Of a DNA stretch of 64,000 bases, positions 8,569 to 17,083 are shown piece after piece. Source of the DNA: Treponema sp. UBA4307 (GTDB taxonomy: Bacteria > Spirochaetota > Spirochaetia > Treponematales > Treponemataceae); contig DGUP01000077.1 in the NCBI GenBank assembly GCA_002394685.1, positions 1-64,000 on the forward strand. Reading direction: 5' to 3'. Both the position numbers and the translations under genes were made by a program. Under the pieces are notes generated by a model that saw only the letters and a list, made by a program, of their open reading frames with translations, was not told where the DNA came from and ran no database searches. Each line of letters opens with the position of its first letter. Positions within the stretch are counted from its first letter, which is position 1.

Positions 8569-11388
8569 TTACATATTTTTACCGTGACAGTTCTTGAATT
8601 TTTTACCTGAACCACAAGGACACGGATCATTTCTTCCAACCTTTGGCTGGGTTCTCATAACTGTAACGCTTTGTCCCTGACGACCAGATCTCATTGCGGA
8701 GTTTTGTGCCTGCATCTGTGCCTGACGTGAGTTAAATGCGTTCTGAGGATTAACACCCTGCTGAACTGGAGAATGTGGTTGAGAAATTGAAGAACCAATT
8801 TCCTGATGCTGAGCATTCATTCTGATATTCTGCTCTGGAACCTTTCTCTGGGCTCTTGGATCCTGACCGTTAACTTGAATCTTTACCTTAAAAATCAGGC
8901 TGGCAACTGTATCACGAATTGTTGCAAGTGCTTCGTCAAACTGGTTAAAACCATCAATTTTATACTCAGTAAGAGGATTTTTGCTTCCGTAAGAGCGGAG
9001 GTGAACTGCTTCACGTAAGCCGTCAAGGAATTCCAGCTGGTCAAGCCACTTCTTGTCTATCTGCTTAATATACTGATATCTGATAAACATATTGAAGTTT
9101 TCTTTACCAACAAGGAGTTCCTTCTGGGTAATGTCATTCTGAAGTATAGCCTTAACTGCTTCTGCGGTAAGTTCATCATATGAAGGAGTCTGTCCAAAGG
9201 TTCTCTTGATTGTATCAACAAGTTCACTCTTGGCATTTTCATTTTTGCGGTTATGCTGATATTCTTCAAAGATTTCATCAACAGTTTCACTTGCATTGTT
9301 CATTACGCGGGTGCTGAGGTCGTTATCCATGAGAATTTCATCACGCTGTTCGTAAATGAACTTACGCTGCTGATTGAGAACGTCATCGTAATCCAGAAGG
9401 TTCTTACGAATTTCGAAGTTTCTTTCTTCTACTTTCTTCTGAGCTTTTTCAATTGATTTGTTGAGCCAAGGGTGATCAATAGGTTCTCCTGGCTGCATAC
9501 CGATGTTCTGCATCATTTTCTTCATGCGTTCACCGCCGAAGAGTCTCATCAAATCATCATCCATTGAAATATAGAACTTAGAACGTCCTGGATCACCCTG
9601 ACGACCTGAACGACCGCGAAGCTGATTGTCAATACGACGGCTTTCATGACGTTCAGAACCAATTACGTAAAGACCACCAAGATTCTTTACTTCTTCATAG
9701 TCCTTTTTCCAGTTTTCCTTTTCTATCTTAAGTGCTTCGTCGTACTGTTCCTGAGTTGCGTTTGTTCCTGCACGTTTTCTTGCACGCATTTCAGGAGAGC
9801 CGCCTAATTTAATATCTGTACCACGACCAGCCATGTTTGTTGCTACAGTTACGGCGCCTTTTGCACCTGCTTCTGCAATAATCATAGCTTCCCTTGCATG
9901 ATTTTTTGCGTTAAGAACTTCATGCTTAATGCCATGTCTTGTCAGAATTGCAGACAACTGTTCAGATTTTTCTACTGAAACTGTACCAATAAGAATAGGC
10001 TGTCCCTTTGCATGACATTCAGTAACTTCTTTTGCAATTGCATTCCATTTATCCATTTCATTAAGATAAACTTCATCATTTTCATCTTTACGCTGTACAG
10101 GACGATTTGTTGGAATTGCAACAACATCCAGATTGTAAATTTTTGAAAATTCAACTGCTTCTGTTGCTGCAGTACCAGTCATTCCCGAAAGCTTTTCATA
10201 CTGACGGAAGAAGTTCTGGAATGTAATTGTAGCAAGTGTACGGTTTCGCTGTGCAATGCGCAGATGTTCCTTTGCTTCAATTGCCTGGTGGAGGCCATCT
10301 CCATAGCGGCGTCCTTCAAGAATACGGCCTGTAAATTCATCTACAATCTGAACCTGACCGTCTTTAACAACATAGTCAACATCAATATGGTAAAGTTCAT
10401 GGGCGCGGATTGCCTGTGTAAAGTAGTGAACATATTCAAAGTTCTGTTCATCAAAAACAGTAGAATCTGCTGTAATCAGGTTATGCTTGTGAAGAATGTC
10501 ATTAATCTTATTCATACCCTTGTCTGTAAAGGATACGCGTTTACTCTTTTCATCAAGCTTATAATCACCTTTAAGGGCTGCTCTTTCTTCAGGGAGCATC
10601 TGAACTTCATCAGGATAGTCGTTTGTTTTAGGATCTTTTTCTACTTCTTCAAATTGACTTACATACTTGTCAACTTCGTGATACTTATATGTGTCATCTT
10701 CTCCCTGACCGGAAATAATGAGCGGTGTACGGGCTTCATCAATAAGGATAGAGTCAATTTCATCCACAATACAGAAATAGAAACCGCGCTGAACCTTGCG
10801 CTTAATATCAATCTGCATGTTATCACGGAGATAGTCAAAACCGAATTCGTTGTTGGTACCATAAGTGATATCACAGGCATATGCAGCCTTACGGGCTTCG
10901 TTATCCATATTGCTCAGAATACAGCCTACGCTTTGTCCCAGAAATTTATATACTCTTCCCATCCACTGGCTGTCGCGTTCGGCAAGGTAATCGTTGACAG
11001 TAACAATATGTACACCCTTTCCTGTAAGGGAATTAAGATATGCAGCTTCAACACACATCAGGGTTTTACCTTCACCGGTCTTCATTTCTGTGATTCTTCC
11101 AGAATTCAAAACAAGTGAACCCATAATCTGGCAAGGGTAAGCTTTTTCACCTAATACGCGATATGCGGCTTCTCTGGCAAGGGCGAAGGCTTCAGGCAGA
11201 ATATCGTCCAGACTTTCACCATTTGCAAGACGATCCTTAAACTTCTGTGTTTCTTCAGGGAACTGTGAATCTTTAAGTCCACTGGCCCAGCTGTCTAATG
11301 CTTCAACTTTTGCAACTAAAGGTTTAAGAGCCTTTACATCGCGGTCATTCTTATTTCCGAAGAAAAATGTTAATACTTTATCAAACAT
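8569..11388 (-). CDS. secA: Protein translocase ATPase SecA
   Basis: SecA drives export through SecYEG. Walker A is 'MKTGEGKTL', the DEAD-like box is in 'VDEIDSILIDEARTPL', and the second motor domain has 'ATNMAGRGTDIKLGG' and 'LRGRSGRQGDPG'. The extreme C terminus is a zinc-binding SecB/ribosome-contact motif, 'CPCGSGKKFKNCHGK', after a Gln-rich linker. At 939 residues it is a normal long-form SecA. The promoter at 11397-11425 overlaps that of the divergent lipoprotein gene. Confidence 0.98.
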   Translation of the reverse strand: MFDKVLTFFFGNKNDRDVKALKPLVAKVEALDSWASGLKDSQFPEETQKFKDRLANGESLDDILPEAFALAREAAYRVLGEKAYPCQIMGSLVLNSGRITEMKTGEGKTLMCVEAAYLNSLTGKGVHIVTVNDYLAERDSQWMGRVYKFLGQSVGCILSNMDNEARKAAYACDITYGTNNEFGFDYLRDNMQIDIKRKVQRGFYFCIVDEIDSILIDEARTPLIISGQGEDDTYKYHEVDKYVSQFEEVEKDPKTNDYPDEVQMLPEERAALKGDYKLDEKSKRVSFTDKGMNKINDILHKHNLITADSTVFDEQNFEYVHYFTQAIRAHELYHIDVDYVVKDGQVQIVDEFTGRILEGRRYGDGLHQAIEAKEHLRIAQRNRTLATITFQNFFRQYEKLSGMTGTAATEAVEFSKIYNLDVVAIPTNRPVQRKDENDEVYLNEMDKWNAIAKEVTECHAKGQPILIGTVSVEKSEQLSAILTRHGIKHEVLNAKNHAREAMIIAEAGAKGAVTVATNMAGRGTDIKLGGSPEMRARKRAGTNATQEQYDEALKIEKENWKKDYEEVKNLGGLYVIGSERHESRRIDNQLRGRSGRQGDPGRSKFYISMDDDLMRLFGGERMKKMMQNIGMQPGEPIDHPWLNKSIEKAQKKVEERNFEIRKNLLDYDDVLNQQRKFIYEQRDEILMDNDLSTRVMNNASETVDEIFEEYQHNRKNENAKSELVDTIKRTFGQTPSYDELTAEAVKAILQNDITQKELLVGKENFNMFIRYQYIKQIDKKWLDQLEFLDGLREAVHLRSYGSKNPLTEYKIDGFNQFDEALATIRDTVASLIFKVKIQVNGQDPRAQRKVPEQNIRMNAQHQEIGSSISQPHSPVQQGVNPQNAFNSRQAQMQAQNSAMRSGRQGQSVTVMRTQPKVGRNDPCPCGSGKKFKNCHGKNM

Positions 11389-11396
11389 AATAGAAA

Positions 11397-11425
11397 AATA
11401 TAACAGTTTTCCCTTGCGTTGACAA
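11397..11425 (-). promoter_or_regulatory. secA promoter
   Basis: Read on the minus strand: TTGTCA, a 17-base spacer, TATATT, then a short leader to the ATG at 11388. The -35 box overlaps the -35 box of the divergent promoter at 11419-11447. Confidence 0.65.
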
Positions 11426-11447
11426 TATAAATTATAATCTTTATTCT
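11419..11447 (+). promoter_or_regulatory. Promoter of the beta-propeller lipoprotein operon
   Basis: TTGACA at 11419-11424, a 17-base spacer and TATTCT at 11442-11447. The -35 shares five bases with the -35 of secA on the other strand. Confidence 0.5.
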
Positions 11448-11488
11448 ATATAAACACTTAAAATGAACTTAAAAAAGATGGATTTTAA

Positions 11489-12727
11489 ATGAATATCAAA
11501 TATAGTAAGTTTGTATTGAAAAGCCTGCTTTTAATTCTTTCCGGGGGAATGGTTTTTACTGCCTGTCAGGAGAATAAAGCTGTTCCTACAATGGATGAAT
11601 ATGAAACCTTCAAAATCAATTATGGAAATTTTGAAGATGAATTAAATCTCTTTGATATGGCCGAAATTGGTGAAATTCCTGCCGGAACTTATATGAGGGA
11701 CGGTTTTTTCTACATATCGAATACTGAATCCAAAAAAGTAATGGGTTTTAATTCATACGGAGATCTTCTTACCCTTTACTTTAATGATGAAACAAACCCT
11801 CGGCCTTCTTTTTTTGATGATGATTTTGCTGCTGTTTCTACCAGAAAAGCTGTGGCCTATCCATTTAACCAGATTTCTGAAATTGCAGTTGATTCAAGAA
11901 AATATATTTATGTTGCAGATAAGATTTCTGTAGACCGTCAGGAAGTTAATGATGATGACGGAACAATTTACAGTCAGATGGTACTTCGTTTTGATTCTAA
12001 CGGACGTTATACCGGTTATTTAGGTCAGCAGGGCTTTGGCGGAACACCATTTCCTTTCATAAAGAAACTTTATACAACTACAAACAAGGAACTGGTTGTG
12101 CTTTGTGAAACTGCCAGCGGGTCTCAGGTTTTCTGGTTTACAGAAGATGGAAATCTTGTTAAAAAAATTAATCTTGAAGAAGTGTTTGACTACAATATTT
12201 ATCAGCCGAAGACTGCAGTAAACGATATGTGGCAGGCAATTCAGGGGGCAGTTCCTGATCCTTCACAGAGAAAACTTTATGTAATGGTTGATGTTGTAAT
12301 AAGTTCAGCAGATGAAACAAATGGTGTTCACGCTGGAATTAACTATCTTGAATCTTATCTTTTTACAATTGATATTGAAAGTGGAGTTACTGAAAAAGGT
12401 ATACAGGTTCCGTCTTATCAGGATTCGGTTTCCACTTCATATGCTACACAGAATACCAGCATTCCTTATCAGCTGCTTGGAATTACAGATTCAGGATGGA
12501 TTTTCTTCCTTGTTTCTGCAGAGAAAGGTTTCGGACTTCTTATGATGGAATCCGACGGACAGAGAACTCTGCGTAGAACAATCAATATGGACCGGAAAGA
12601 CAGTCTTTTCTACAATTTCTGTCTGGGAAATTCCGGTATTCTTTCAATGCTGAATGCAAAGGAAAACTACGCAGAAATCTGCTGGTGGAGAACTGATTCA
12701 ATCATTCAGTCTGTATTGCAGAATTAA
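11489..12727 (+). CDS. Lipoprotein, probable NHL-type beta-propeller
   Basis: 412 residues with a lipoprotein signal ending 'VFTAC'. The mature part has repeated blade-like segments such as 'ISEIAVDSRKYIYVADK' and 'MVLRFDSNGRYTGYLG', typical of NHL-like six-bladed propellers that act as protein or ligand scaffolds in the envelope. The function is unknown. It starts a cluster of five envelope-related genes that runs to the terminator at 14803. The start is weakly marked (GATGGA upstream). Confidence 0.75.
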   Translation: MNIKYSKFVLKSLLLILSGGMVFTACQENKAVPTMDEYETFKINYGNFEDELNLFDMAEIGEIPAGTYMRDGFFYISNTESKKVMGFNSYGDLLTLYFNDETNPRPSFFDDDFAAVSTRKAVAYPFNQISEIAVDSRKYIYVADKISVDRQEVNDDDGTIYSQMVLRFDSNGRYTGYLGQQGFGGTPFPFIKKLYTTTNKELVVLCETASGSQVFWFTEDGNLVKKINLEEVFDYNIYQPKTAVNDMWQAIQGAVPDPSQRKLYVMVDVVISSADETNGVHAGINYLESYLFTIDIESGVTEKGIQVPSYQDSVSTSYATQNTSIPYQLLGITDSGWIFFLVSAEKGFGLLMMESDGQRTLRRTINMDRKDSLFYNFCLGNSGILSMLNAKENYAEICWWRTDSIIQSVLQN

Positions 12728-12745
12728 GTTATTACAGGATAATAA

Positions 12746-13327
12746 ATGGCTTTTGGGGATGATCAGATAGACGGTTACACTGAAGGGGAGGAACCTCTTG
12801 TTTTTCACTATAAGAGGGGAGATTTCCGTAAGCGTGAAGATAAAAAGTACTCGGATCTGGCAACAGGCAAAGTACAGCAGAAAAGAGGACTGTTCAGGGT
12901 TCTGCTAAGTACAAAGGCTAATAAGATGCTCTTTTTTGTAATGATTGTCTGTATGATTATGGTCCTTATCCTTAGTTTTCTAAAAAAAAGGAGTAATGAG
13001 GGATCAATTAATCATATTAACTGCACCCTTAATGCTTTTTCTTATGATGGTATGGTTTATTCCTCCCTGGAGCTTGCTCCAAACAAAAACAGCCCCTTTA
13101 ATGAGGTAATTACAATTAACTGTAACTTTTATTTTATTGATTCAGACGGCAATAAGGTGACGGAAGGTTTTGATTCTGTGACTGTGGAATTTAAAAGTAA
13201 AGATGATGAAAAGAAATATCTCCGCTTTTCAGCCTCAGACTATAATATTGTAAAGGTTGAATGTGAGATTCTTTCTGGTGACGGAAACTTTACTGATAAG
13301 CTGGACTGTAAAGTAAAACAGAATTAA
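12746..13327 (+). CDS. Single-pass membrane protein, unknown function
   Basis: 193 residues. A charged cytoplasmic-type N terminus (about 55 residues, rich in Lys/Arg/Glu) is followed by one strong helix around 'MLFFVMIVCMIMVLILSFL' and a roughly 110-residue outer domain that looks beta-rich and contains four Cys residues. AGGA precedes the ATG. It is 18 bases after the propeller lipoprotein and probably shares its transcript. No family recognised. Confidence 0.7.
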   Translation: MAFGDDQIDGYTEGEEPLVFHYKRGDFRKREDKKYSDLATGKVQQKRGLFRVLLSTKANKMLFFVMIVCMIMVLILSFLKKRSNEGSINHINCTLNAFSYDGMVYSSLELAPNKNSPFNEVITINCNFYFIDSDGNKVTEGFDSVTVEFKSKDDEKKYLRFSASDYNIVKVECEILSGDGNFTDKLDCKVKQN

Positions 13328-13418
13328 ATTGAATTAAATGCAATTATAAAATCTAAAGTCATTAACAAAATAATACGATAAATAAAACAGAGTAATAAGT
13401 TTTTTCCAGGGGGATAAT

Positions 13419-13961
13419 ATGGCTCAGTTTTATTTTCTTTCAGTACTGTTGAATTTTTTTGCAGCGCTGATTTTATTTTACGGTAAAGACTTGACTTCAA
13501 AAATAACTGTAGAAGAAAAAAAGGTTTCAAAAGTACTTTCAACAAGTGGAAAGAGAACTTCTGCTAAAACTAAAACAGAAAAAATCAAGAACGAAAATGT
13601 TGAATCTAAAGCAAAGAAAGCTGAAGAAAAGGTCAGGAATCTTTTTACAACAGTAAAATATATTGACAGCAAAAATTTCCGCCTTGTTGTGGGAATTTTA
13701 ACTGCTTTCACAGGTCTAATGCTTCTTCTTTCCCCATTTAAAGGTGACTTGCCTGTAATCGGGGACTTTATTCCTGTACTTTCTGGTCTTGCAGGTGGAG
13801 CTTCAATTCTTCTTGAGTATTATATTACAAACGCTAAGGATGAAGTAAATCTTAATCCAACCGTAAAAAAGATTTTTATTGATTCAAGAAAATATCTGGG
13901 AGTTTTCTGTATTGCAGCATCTCTCCTTCATTTTATTTTTCCAGGAATAGTTCTTCTGTAA
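13419..13961 (+). CDS. Multi-pass membrane protein, unknown function
   Basis: 180 residues. An N-terminal helix (about 3-24) is followed by a Lys/Glu-rich charged linker (30-80), then three hydrophobic segments (about 90-108, 115-135 and 157-178). A strong AGGGGG lies before the ATG, confirming the start. It is 10 bases upstream of the Nudix gene. No family recognised. Confidence 0.75.
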   Translation: MAQFYFLSVLLNFFAALILFYGKDLTSKITVEEKKVSKVLSTSGKRTSAKTKTEKIKNENVESKAKKAEEKVRNLFTTVKYIDSKNFRLVVGILTAFTGLMLLLSPFKGDLPVIGDFIPVLSGLAGGASILLEYYITNAKDEVNLNPTVKKIFIDSRKYLGVFCIAASLLHFIFPGIVLL

Positions 13962-13971
13962 GGGGTTTTTC

Positions 13972-14382
13972 ATGGCTAAAGTTTCAATTGCCTGTATTGC
14001 CTATAAAAGAGGTAAAATCCTTATAGCACACAGAAATCCTACCGGACAGATGGGCTCCCGCTGGGAATTTCCTGGTGGCAAAGTAGAAAATGGAGAAGAT
14101 GAAAAACTTTCCATTGTACGCGAGATGGAAGAAGAATTTGGAATGAAGGTAAAGGTGATTGAAAAAATCACTGAAAATACTTTTGAACATGAAGGTAAAC
14201 ACTTCGAACTTCACGTATACAGAATTTCAGTTCCACGGATGGGATTAATCAGAAAATACAAGCTCACAGAACATACAGAATATAAATGGGTAAATATAAA
14301 TCAGATTCCCCAGGATAATTTTGTGGACAGTGATTTAAAAGTTTATCCTGATGTAAAAAAATATATTGAAAACTTGAAATAA
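13972..14382 (+). CDS. Nudix hydrolase (MutT-like)
   Basis: The full Nudix box GX5EX7REUXEEXGU is present, running from 'GGKVENGE' to 'REMEEEFGM'. The N-terminal 'ACIAYKRGKILIAHR' and 'RWEFPGGK' match MutT-type (deoxy)nucleoside triphosphate pyrophosphatases that clean oxidised nucleotides. 136 residues is the family size. Substrate is inferred only by resemblance to MutT. It is tightly packed between two envelope-type genes. Confidence 0.85.
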   Translation: MAKVSIACIAYKRGKILIAHRNPTGQMGSRWEFPGGKVENGEDEKLSIVREMEEEFGMKVKVIEKITENTFEHEGKHFELHVYRISVPRMGLIRKYKLTEHTEYKWVNINQIPQDNFVDSDLKVYPDVKKYIENLK

Positions 14383-14395
14383 TTAGGGGATAAAA

Positions 14396-14791
14396 ATGAA
14401 GCTTTTAAAACTTCTATTAATATGTGCCGGTCTTTGTCTTGTAATGTTGAGTTCAGTTTCCTGTTCAAAAAACAACAAGATTGTATTTGATGACAGTGAT
14501 TCAACTGCACTTGAACTTGATAACGAATGGGCTGTTGTTACTTTTCGTTATGTATCTTTCCGGGTTAAACCTGGCTTTGAAGAAGATATTGCTTCCCAGG
14601 GAAGAATCGGTGATATTCTTCTTGTAAAGGGGAAGAAATATGTTCCAAATCTTTATGATTCTTCTGACACGCTCTGGTATAAATTTGATAAAGGATGGCT
14701 GAATGAAAATAACGTTACCCTTTATTCAAATAAACTTAAGGCCAAATCAGCAGCAAAAAAACTGATTAATCTTAATGAAGAAAAAGAGTAA
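14396..14791 (+). CDS. Small lipoprotein with SH3-like domain
   Basis: 131 residues with signal peptide ending 'SSVSC'. The remainder ('VTFRYVSFRVKPG', 'IGDILLVKG', 'WYKFDKGWLNENNV') resembles bacterial SH3-like domains, which often bind peptidoglycan or peptides. A GGGG-rich Shine-Dalgarno lies ahead of the ATG. Last gene before the terminator at 14803. The SH3 assignment is by pattern only. Confidence 0.7.
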   Translation: MKLLKLLLICAGLCLVMLSSVSCSKNNKIVFDDSDSTALELDNEWAVVTFRYVSFRVKPGFEEDIASQGRIGDILLVKGKKYVPNLYDSSDTLWYKFDKGWLNENNVTLYSNKLKAKSAAKKLINLNEEKE

Positions 14792-14802
14792 AAAATATAA
14801 AT

Positions 14803-14833
14803 AAAGCCCTCTGAAAAAAAAACAGAGGGCTTT
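14803..14833. terminator. Bidirectional intrinsic terminator
   Basis: An 11-base perfect inverted repeat (14803-14813 with 14823-14833) with a nine-A loop and flanking A and T tracts, between the lipoprotein and the convergent hisS. Confidence 0.85.
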
Positions 14834-14868
14834 GTTTATAATACACCTTTAATGTATCTTACAAATTG

Positions 14869-16173
14869 TCAGCGTCCAAGTATCTTTGATACAGCCTGAT
14901 CAAAAGTAATTCCCTGGAACTGTTCTCTTGTTTTCAAGTTTTTCAAGGTAAGGGTATTTGAAGCTTTTTCCTCTGCACTGATAAGAATTCCCCATGGAAT
15001 TCCCTTTTTATCAGTAACTGCATACTGCTTATTCATTTTTGCAGTATCCGGGAAAACTTCAACGGCAACACCATTTTTTCTTAAATAGCCTGCAACCTTC
15101 TGATAGTAAATGGCGTCATCAGCAGACTGATTATAAATCTCAACATCAAGATAAGAACCTTTGTTCTCTGTTAATCCAAGTTCTGTAAGACCTGCAATAA
15201 GTCTGTCCAGACCAATTGAAGCACCTACGCCAGGGAGAGAGTCCTTCATGTAAAGACCTGAAAGATTATCATAACGGCCTCCAGAACAAACGGAACCAAT
15301 TGATGGAAGATCATCAAGGAAGGTTTCGTATACAACGCCGGTGTAGTAATCAAGTCCACGGGTAATGCTTGGATCAAGGGTATAAGTATTTTCAATTCCC
15401 TCTGCCTGCATCATTGCATAAATGTCTCTCATGCGTTTTGTATCCTCACCAGGACCGCCTGCAAGTTCTTCCAGATGGGAAAGTGTTTTTTCAAAAGAAT
15501 CTTCCGGTTTAATATAAGACAGAATAAGTTCAGCCTTAGTCTGGTCTCCTGTAAATGTAATCAGTTCTTTTTTTACTTCCTCTTCACCGATTTTAGCAAG
15601 TTTATCTACTGTACGGAGAATATCTTCAGATTTATCTGCAAGTCCCTGTTTAGAAAGGAAGCGGTTAAAAATTCCTCTATGATTTACGTGGATTGTAATT
15701 TTTTCTACACCAATAGACCTTAAAGCTGCTCTCATAAGTGAAAGCGTTTCAAAGTCTGAGGTAGCGCTGTCTGAACCTACAGTGTCAAAATCACACTGAA
15801 CAAATTCCCTGTAACGGCCTGCCTGAGGTTTTTCTCCACGCCATACCTTGGAAATGTGGTAGCGTTTGAATGGAAAATAAAGTTCTTCTTTATGCTGTGC
15901 AGTATAACGGGCAAAAGGAACTGTAAGGTCGAAACGCATTGCAACATCTCTTCCTCCGTTATCTTCAAAACGGAACATCTGTTTTTCTGTTTCGCCCTGA
16001 CTCTTTCTTAAAAGAATCTCAGTGTATTCAAGAACAGGTGTGTCAATTGGAACAAAGCCGTATGACTGATATGTCTTTGTAAGCTTTTCTATTAATGAGG
16101 AACGTAAAATCTCTTCCTGTGGCAAAAAATCACGGAAGCCCTTTAAAATTTTTGGTTGAATTAAATCTGACAT
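14869..16173 (-). CDS. hisS: Histidyl-tRNA synthetase
   Basis: Class II synthetase. Motif 1/2 region 'RFDLTVPFARY' and 'RYHISKVWRGEKPQAGRYREF' are present, as are the histidine-specific motifs 'LDYYTGVVYE' and 'SVCSGGRYDNL'. 'GASIGLDRL' is motif 3. The C-terminal anticodon-binding domain follows. The start is taken at the Met of 'SDLIQPKILKGFRDFLPQ', the family's usual beginning. The longer frame to 16215 would put the promoter inside the gene. The -10 box ends six bases before this ATG and no Shine-Dalgarno is visible. Confidence 0.96.
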   Translation of the reverse strand: MSDLIQPKILKGFRDFLPQEEILRSSLIEKLTKTYQSYGFVPIDTPVLEYTEILLRKSQGETEKQMFRFEDNGGRDVAMRFDLTVPFARYTAQHKEELYFPFKRYHISKVWRGEKPQAGRYREFVQCDFDTVGSDSATSDFETLSLMRAALRSIGVEKITIHVNHRGIFNRFLSKQGLADKSEDILRTVDKLAKIGEEEVKKELITFTGDQTKAELILSYIKPEDSFEKTLSHLEELAGGPGEDTKRMRDIYAMMQAEGIENTYTLDPSITRGLDYYTGVVYETFLDDLPSIGSVCSGGRYDNLSGLYMKDSLPGVGASIGLDRLIAGLTELGLTENKGSYLDVEIYNQSADDAIYYQKVAGYLRKNGVAVEVFPDTAKMNKQYAVTDKKGIPWGILISAEEKASNTLTLKNLKTREQFQGITFDQAVSKILGR

Positions 16174-16179
16174 AGTTAA

Positions 16180-16208
16180 AATATAATGAATTAAAGACCT
16201 TTTATCAA
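16180..16208 (-). promoter_or_regulatory. hisS promoter, apparently leaderless
   Basis: On the minus strand: TTGATA, 17-base spacer, TATATT, then six bases to the ATG at 16173. Both boxes match consensus at five of six positions. Normal initiation distance would put the first transcribed base at the start codon. Confidence 0.65.
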
Positions 16209-16282
16209 TTATCATAGTGGAACATAAACCTTGATTTTGGTACTATAAATCATAAGTTTTTTAGTTTTGATCAGGAGAAAAA

Positions 16283-17083
16283 ATGCTTTTAGCTGTAGAT
16301 ATTGGTAATACAAATATAGTTCTTGCAGTGTTTGACGGGGATAAAATTGTAAATCAGTGGAGAATTGCCACAGATGCCCGCCGTACAGGAGACGAATATA
16401 CTTCCATCATTTTAACTTTAGCCCGTGATGCGGATATTGATTTGTCACAGGTAAAAAAATCGATTATTTCTTCCGTAGTGCCGGCTCTTATAGGGCCTTT
16501 TGTAATCGTATGTCAGCATATTACTAAGGCTCAGCCTTTTGTTCTTTCTTCAGCCCATGCCCAGGGAAAAAAACTTCCTGTCCATCTGCCTGAAAATTCA
16601 ACTCGTGAACTGGGAACTGACCTTCTGTGTAATGCTGTATCTGCCTGGAATCTGTTTAATGGGAAGGCAAATATTGTTGTAGATTTTGGAACAGCCCTTA
16701 CCCTGACTTTTACTGATTCTGAGGGAACAATTCTCGGAGGAACTATTTCTCCTGGTCTGGGAACTGCTGTAAAGGCTCTTGCAACAAATGCGGCCCAGCT
16801 GCCTTATGTTTCCCTTGAAGCTCCTTCCAGGGTAATCGGCAGTACAACTAAAGAGGCTATTCAGGCCGGTATAGTACTGGGCTATAAAGGTCTTGTTGAA
16901 TCTCTTGTTAAACAGTGTAAGGAGGAGTATGAAAGACTCTCCGGACGGTCAGGAAATGAGGTTCAGGTGGTTGCTACAGGCGGCCTTAATTCGGTACTCA
17001 AGCCTATTACAGACTGTTTTACTACTGTAGATAAGGATTTGACCGTAAAAGGCTTAAAAATCATTTCTGATCTCCTTCAGTAA
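16283..17083 (+). CDS. coaX: Type III pantothenate kinase CoaX
   Basis: Catalyses the first step of coenzyme A synthesis. The N terminus 'LLAVDIGNTNIVLAVFDG' is the family's ASKHA phosphate-binding motif. 'TRELGTDLLCNAVSAW', 'IVVDFGTALTLTF' and 'GGTISPGLGTAVKAL' are all typical. At 266 residues it is full length. AGGAG lies before the ATG. Its stop codon directly abuts the stop codon of the convergent NeuB-type gene with no spacer. Confidence 0.96.
   Translation: MLLAVDIGNTNIVLAVFDGDKIVNQWRIATDARRTGDEYTSIILTLARDADIDLSQVKKSIISSVVPALIGPFVIVCQHITKAQPFVLSSAHAQGKKLPVHLPENSTRELGTDLLCNAVSAWNLFNGKANIVVDFGTALTLTFTDSEGTILGGTISPGLGTAVKALATNAAQLPYVSLEAPSRVIGSTTKEAIQAGIVLGYKGLVESLVKQCKEEYERLSGRSGNEVQVVATGGLNSVLKPITDCFTTVDKDLTVKGLKIISDLLQ

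Noticed and set aside
10264..11118. A 284-codon plus-strand frame opposite secA
   Set aside because: It is antisense to the well supported secA gene, has no Shine-Dalgarno, and its Phe/Ile/Cys-rich composition is typical of shadow frames.
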